The notes under the pieces are model-generated. The model saw only the letters and a program-made list of their open reading frames with translations, searched no databases and was not told the DNA's origin. From contig VGHA01000014.1 of NCBI GenBank assembly GCA_016868375.1, positions 1 through 49,862 of the forward strand: a stretch of 49,862 nucleotides of DNA, read 5' to 3'. This stretch comes from Betaproteobacteria bacterium (lineage in GTDB: Bacteria > Pseudomonadota > Gammaproteobacteria > Burkholderiales > Burkholderiaceae_E). Both the position numbers and the translations under genes were made by a program. The first letter of the stretch is position 1, and each line of letters begins with the position of its first letter. Of the stretch, positions 46,845 to 49,862 are shown piece after piece.

Positions 46845-47282
46845 TCAATCGACCTGAGCGACGGGCTCGCCATCGGAGGCCGACCAGCGTGTCCGAGATG
46901 CATCAATCAGTTGCTGCAACGACACCGTATCGAGGTAGTCCATCGCCTGGGTTCGCAGTTGCTCCCACACCTGTCCGCCAGGCGCGTTGAGCGCCGCCTC
47001 ACGTTCCGCCGCACTTTGCGCATCGAGCTGATCCACACAGTAAACGATGTCGCCGACGCTGATGTCACGGGCGGCGCGCGCCAACACATAGCCACCGCCT
47101 GGACCGCGGAAACCCTCGACAAGTTCGTGGCGCCGAAGCAGCGCGAACAGATGTTCGAGGTGTGAGAGCGAAACATCGAGCCGCGTGGCGATGTCGGCGA
47201 GCCGCGCCGGGCTGCTTGCCCGGTGCATCCCAAGCTCGACCAACGCTGCGGTGGCAATCCGAGCCTTCGTCGAAACTTTCAT
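46845..47282 (-). CDS. Rrf2 family transcriptional regulator without the cluster cysteines
   Basis: A 145-residue winged-helix regulator of the Rrf2 (IscR/NsrR) family: MKVSTKARIATAALVEL, the recognition helix VSLSHLEHLFALLRRHELVEGFRGPGGGYVLAR, and the C-terminal dimer helix. IscR and NsrR hold an iron-sulfur cluster with three cysteines. Here the corresponding stretch (DQLDAQSAAEREAALNAPGGQ) has none, and only Cys82 just before it remains. It may therefore sense something other than a cluster or act as a constitutive DNA binder. It is divergent from the LysR gene and upstream of nnrU and rubrerythrin. Confidence 0.88.
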   Translation of the reverse strand: MKVSTKARIATAALVELGMHRASSPARLADIATRLDVSLSHLEHLFALLRRHELVEGFRGPGGGYVLARAARDISVGDIVYCVDQLDAQSAAEREAALNAPGGQVWEQLRTQAMDYLDTVSLQQLIDASRTRWSASDGEPVAQVD

Positions 47283-47381
47283 CGAACTCTCTTTCAGAAA
47301 AAGTTTAGGAGTCAATAGTCTACCGATCGGGGGGTTTTCGGTATATTCGTTTGTTCCTGCATTTCGTATCGGTTTTTCCGA

Positions 47382-48335
47382 ATGATAAACTACAAGCATC
47401 TGCAGTACTTCTGGCGCGTCGCGCGCGCCGGGGGCCTTGCGCGAGCCAGCGACGAGGCGCACGTGACGCCTCAAACGATCAGCGAACAGCTGCATGAACT
47501 TGAGGCTGCGCTCGGTGCGCGCCTGTTCGAGCGGCGGGGCAGACGGCTCGCGCTCACCGAGTCCGGCCAGGTCGCGTTCGACTACGCGGAGCGAATCTTT
47601 GCGCTGGGGGCTGAGGCTGAAGCGGTATTGCGGGGTAGCGCCGATTCTCAATCCGTTCTCTTTCGGATCGGCGTTGCCGACGTGGTTCCAAAAGCCGTTG
47701 CCCACCGATTGATCGAGCCGGCGATGCACATTGGAAGGCCGGTCCACCTCACGGCCCGTGAGTGGAAACTCGATGGCCTGCTCGCAGAGCTGGCGGTGCA
47801 TCGTCTTGACATGGTGATTGCTGACACACCGACCCCGCCGGGAACCGGTGTCCGCGCCTTTAACCACCGGCTGGGCGAAACTGGCCTCTGCTTCTTTGCC
47901 TCGCGGCAGGTGGTCGATCGGATGAAAGGCGAGTTCCCCGCCAACCTGCACCGGATGCCGGTGCTGATGCCAGGGCAGGACACGGCGCTCTACGGGCGGC
48001 TGGTGCGCTGGTTCGAGCGCCACCACATTGCGCCTGAACTGGTGGCCGAGTTTGATGACGCGGCACTAATGAAGGCTTTTGGACGTGCGGGGCTTGGAAT
48101 ATTTTCCTCGCCGGCTGCGCTCGCCTCGGAGATCGCCGCACAGTACTCGGTGGTTGCAATTGGAACCACCGATGAGGTTCGACAGGAGTTTTACGCGATT
48201 TCTGTGCAACGTCGAACCACACATCCCTGCGTCCGCGCGATTTTCGATCATGCGGGAACCTCGCTTCCCGCGCTCGCGCCCGATGCGATCAGCCCACGTT
48301 CGAGCCGGAAAGTTCAGCGAGCGTTGCGTCGATAA
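47382..48335 (+). CDS. LysR family regulator, NhaR type
   Basis: A 317-residue LysR-type regulator. The start MINYKHLQYFWRVARAGG and the HTH segment (TPQTISEQLHELEAALGARLFERRGRRLALTESG, read in short segments) are characteristic of NhaR, the Na+-responsive activator of nhaA in E. coli. No antiporter gene lies next to it, so the target is not evident. The ATG at 47382 is 99 bases from the divergent Rrf2 gene; TATATT at 47342-47347 is a possible -10. The 3' end overlaps nudC by 47 bases, tail to tail. Confidence 0.9.
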   Translation: MINYKHLQYFWRVARAGGLARASDEAHVTPQTISEQLHELEAALGARLFERRGRRLALTESGQVAFDYAERIFALGAEAEAVLRGSADSQSVLFRIGVADVVPKAVAHRLIEPAMHIGRPVHLTAREWKLDGLLAELAVHRLDMVIADTPTPPGTGVRAFNHRLGETGLCFFASRQVVDRMKGEFPANLHRMPVLMPGQDTALYGRLVRWFERHHIAPELVAEFDDAALMKAFGRAGLGIFSSPAALASEIAAQYSVVAIGTTDEVRQEFYAISVQRRTTHPCVRAIFDHAGTSLPALAPDAISPRSSRKVQRALRR

Positions 48336-49131
48336 GGGCGCGCGCAATGCTCAGTCGAGGCGGTACGTTTGGCAGCGCCTCGGGTTCAAACCACTGCGCA
48401 TCGGCCAGTTCGTTGGGATCGATGCGGATATCGCCCGAGGCCCACTCGGCTCGAAACGCAATCATGAGCGAGTGCGGAAACGGCCAGCTCTGGCTGCCAA
48501 AGTAGCGCAGGTCGCGAATTTCGATTCCCACCTCTTCGCGAACCTCTCGCACCACAGCCTGCTCGATGGTTTCGCCCGCTTCGACAAAGCCAGCCAGTGC
48601 GCTGTAGCGCCCAGGCGGGAAGTGCAGACCCCGGCCCATCAGCATGTGTCTGCCGCGCGTCACCATCACCATCATGGCGGGTGCAATACGAGGATAGGTG
48701 GCGAGCGAGCAGCTTGGACAATGACGCGCACGCTCGCCGGGCATCAGCGCGGTGGGCGCGCCGCAGGCACCGCAATAGCGATGTGTGCGATCCCATTCGA
48801 GCAGCTGAACGGCGCGCATCGCAATCGACAGGTCAACGTCATTTAACTCGCCAAACCACTGCCGCAGCCCTGCAGCCCTAAGCCCTGGGGGAAGCTGCTT
48901 GCGCGCGTCCGCCCGATCGATTGCCACCGCCACATGATCGCGACCGAGGTGTCGACCGACCGCATGAACACGGTCTGCCTCTAAGCCTAGCGCTCGGTAG
49001 TGCCGCCAGGCCATGGCCTGCGGTGAAGCGTCGGCCAGAATCAAGGCGTCGCCCGCAAACACGTAGGCGATCGCATCGTCGTGTAGCGCAAGCTCAATCG
49101 ATGGCTCAAAGTCGTCCGGTGATCGGATCAT
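48289..49131 (-). CDS. nudC: NAD+/NADH diphosphatase NudC
   Basis: A 280-residue Nudix hydrolase. The zinc ribbon is CGACGAPT followed by CPSC. The Nudix box is GFVEAGETIEQAVVREVREEVGIE, with the three glutamates in place. The NADH-pyrophosphatase tag SQSWPFPHSLMIAF follows it. NudC splits NAD(H) to NMN and AMP and removes NAD caps from RNA in E. coli. The ATG at 49131 overlaps the prfC stop (ATGA), so it is coupled to the release factor gene. Confidence 0.95.
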   Translation of the reverse strand: MIRSPDDFEPSIELALHDDAIAYVFAGDALILADASPQAMAWRHYRALGLEADRVHAVGRHLGRDHVAVAIDRADARKQLPPGLRAAGLRQWFGELNDVDLSIAMRAVQLLEWDRTHRYCGACGAPTALMPGERARHCPSCSLATYPRIAPAMMVMVTRGRHMLMGRGLHFPPGRYSALAGFVEAGETIEQAVVREVREEVGIEIRDLRYFGSQSWPFPHSLMIAFRAEWASGDIRIDPNELADAQWFEPEALPNVPPRLSIARALIDATLAELSGSNVG

Positions 49132-49862
49132 CCCAACACCTCTCCATGCTCACGGGTCGACAAAAATCGAACCCGTGGCCATGCTTCCATGGTTACCTGC
49201 AGGTTGTATTTATTGGGGGCTAGATACACCGGGTTGTTATCGACATCGTGTGCCAATCGCGCGACCTGATCTCGCTCAAATTTTTTGCGTGCTGCATCAT
49301 CCGGATACACCAACCAGCGCGCCAGGTGCACATCGCTGGCATCGTAGACCGCATCAACCTGGTACTCGGTTTGCAGCCGGTGCGCAACGATCTCGAATTG
49401 AAGGGGTCCCACCGCGCCGAGCAAGGTGTGTCCCAGCGCATTCTCAAAGACCTGAATGGCGCCCTCTTCACCGAGCTCTTTCAACCCTTTTGACAGCTGC
49501 TTCGATTTAAACGGATCGCGGGCTCGCGCCATCCGAAACAGTTCTGGCGCAAAGTAGGGAATTCCCAGAAAGGCAAGTTTTTCGCCTTCGGTGATGGTGT
49601 CCCCGATCTGAAGCTGCCCGTGATTGTGCAAACCGATGATGTCGCCAGCGACAGCCTCCTCGCTGGCAACGCGCTCATTGGCCATGAACGACAGTGCGTG
49701 CGCAAGCTTGATTTCGCGACCGGTGCGCTGATGAACGACCCTACACCCGGGTCGGTAGCGCCCGGAGCACACCCGGACAAACGCAATGCGATCGCGATGC
49801 CGCGGATCCATGTTGGCCTGGATCTTGAACACAAAGCCCGTGAGCGCCGGCTCATCAGGCGC
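49128..49862 (-). CDS. prfC: Peptide chain release factor 3 (C-terminal part)
   Basis: The last 244 residues of RF3; the frame stays open at the right edge, so the GTPase domain lies outside. Visible blocks are FVFKIQANMDPRHRDRIAFVRVCSG, the beta-barrel domain 2 segment GDIIGLHNHG, and the domain 3 stretch LLGAVGPLQFEIVAHRL. RF3 recycles RF1 and RF2 from the ribosome after peptide release. nudC overlaps its stop by 4 bases. Confidence 0.96.
   Translation of the reverse strand, partial: APDEPALTGFVFKIQANMDPRHRDRIAFVRVCSGRYRPGCRVVHQRTGREIKLAHALSFMANERVASEEAVAGDIIGLHNHGQLQIGDTITEGEKLAFLGIPYFAPELFRMARARDPFKSKQLSKGLKELGEEGAIQVFENALGHTLLGAVGPLQFEIVAHRLQTEYQVDAVYDASDVHLARWLVYPDDAARKKFERDQVARLAHDVDNNPVYLAPNKYNLQVTMEAWPRVRFLSTREHGEVLG

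Overview
The window is a GC-rich chromosomal segment that reads as a betaproteobacterium, most likely Burkholderiales. The grounds are a DUF3567 protein, a torF-glnK-amtB operon beside ubiK and comM, gshA of the short proteobacterial type followed by gshB, a permease-less PTS (EIIA-HPr-EI), the metX-metW pair, and the def-fmt-rsmB-DUF4390-ntrY-regulator-trkA-trkH block. Nearly everything is housekeeping metabolism, nutrient sensing or translation. No prophage, insertion sequence, CRISPR array, rRNA or tRNA gene was found, and no stretch over 300 bases lacks a gene.

Layout. 1-668: 3' part of a chromate transporter gene (+). 7380-2634 (-): gshA-gshB-EIIA-HPr-EI, a tight run joining glutathione synthesis to a regulatory phosphorelay. 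It is followed by an intrinsic terminator or attenuator and then metX-metW (2460-687). 10339-7553 (-): torF-like porin, glnK and amtB, behind a good sigma-54 promoter and an NtrC-like site, with a strong terminator after amtB. 10620-18900: ubiK, a histidine phosphatase, a NIPSNAP protein, comM, an MFS carrier with a lipoprotein, then DUF1840 - CoA-transferase - BenE transporter (+). 22772-18897 (-): full-length cobalamin-dependent methionine synthase. 22891-25562 (+): a four-gene operon (FAH hydrolase, Ldh-type dehydrogenase, 4HBT thioesterase, unknown protein). It is followed by a VOC protein and a rhodanese. 37411-26632 (-): def, fmt, rsmB, DUF4390, ntrY-like kinase, an NtrX-like regulator without an AAA+ domain, trkA, trkH, CobW-like GTPase and DUF3567, closely spaced or overlapping. 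37560-41894 (+): dprA and topB. 42010-45206: ChaC-like enzyme, PhzF, HNH endonuclease, threonine dehydratase. 47282-45272 (-): Rrf2 regulator, NnrU, rubrerythrin and rubredoxin, which look like an oxidative or nitrosative stress group. 47382-49862: NhaR-type LysR regulator, nudC, and the 3' part of prfC.

The most striking structural feature is nine local tandem duplications (unit 23-165 bp) between 10056 and 45112. Four of them break the reading frames of normally intact genes (torF-like porin, trkA, topB, threonine dehydratase). In the last three, removing one copy restores the frame exactly. Four of the nine have copies that differ at a few bases. This is what unmerged contig overlaps from a mixed population would give, so I lean towards an assembly artefact, though real slippage duplications cannot be excluded from sequence alone. 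Biologically, the points most worth a second look are the AAA+-less NtrX-like regulator, the hairpin directly before metX, the CTG start inferred for fmt, the Rrf2 protein without cluster cysteines beside rubrerythrin, and the CobW-like protein with a degenerate P-loop.
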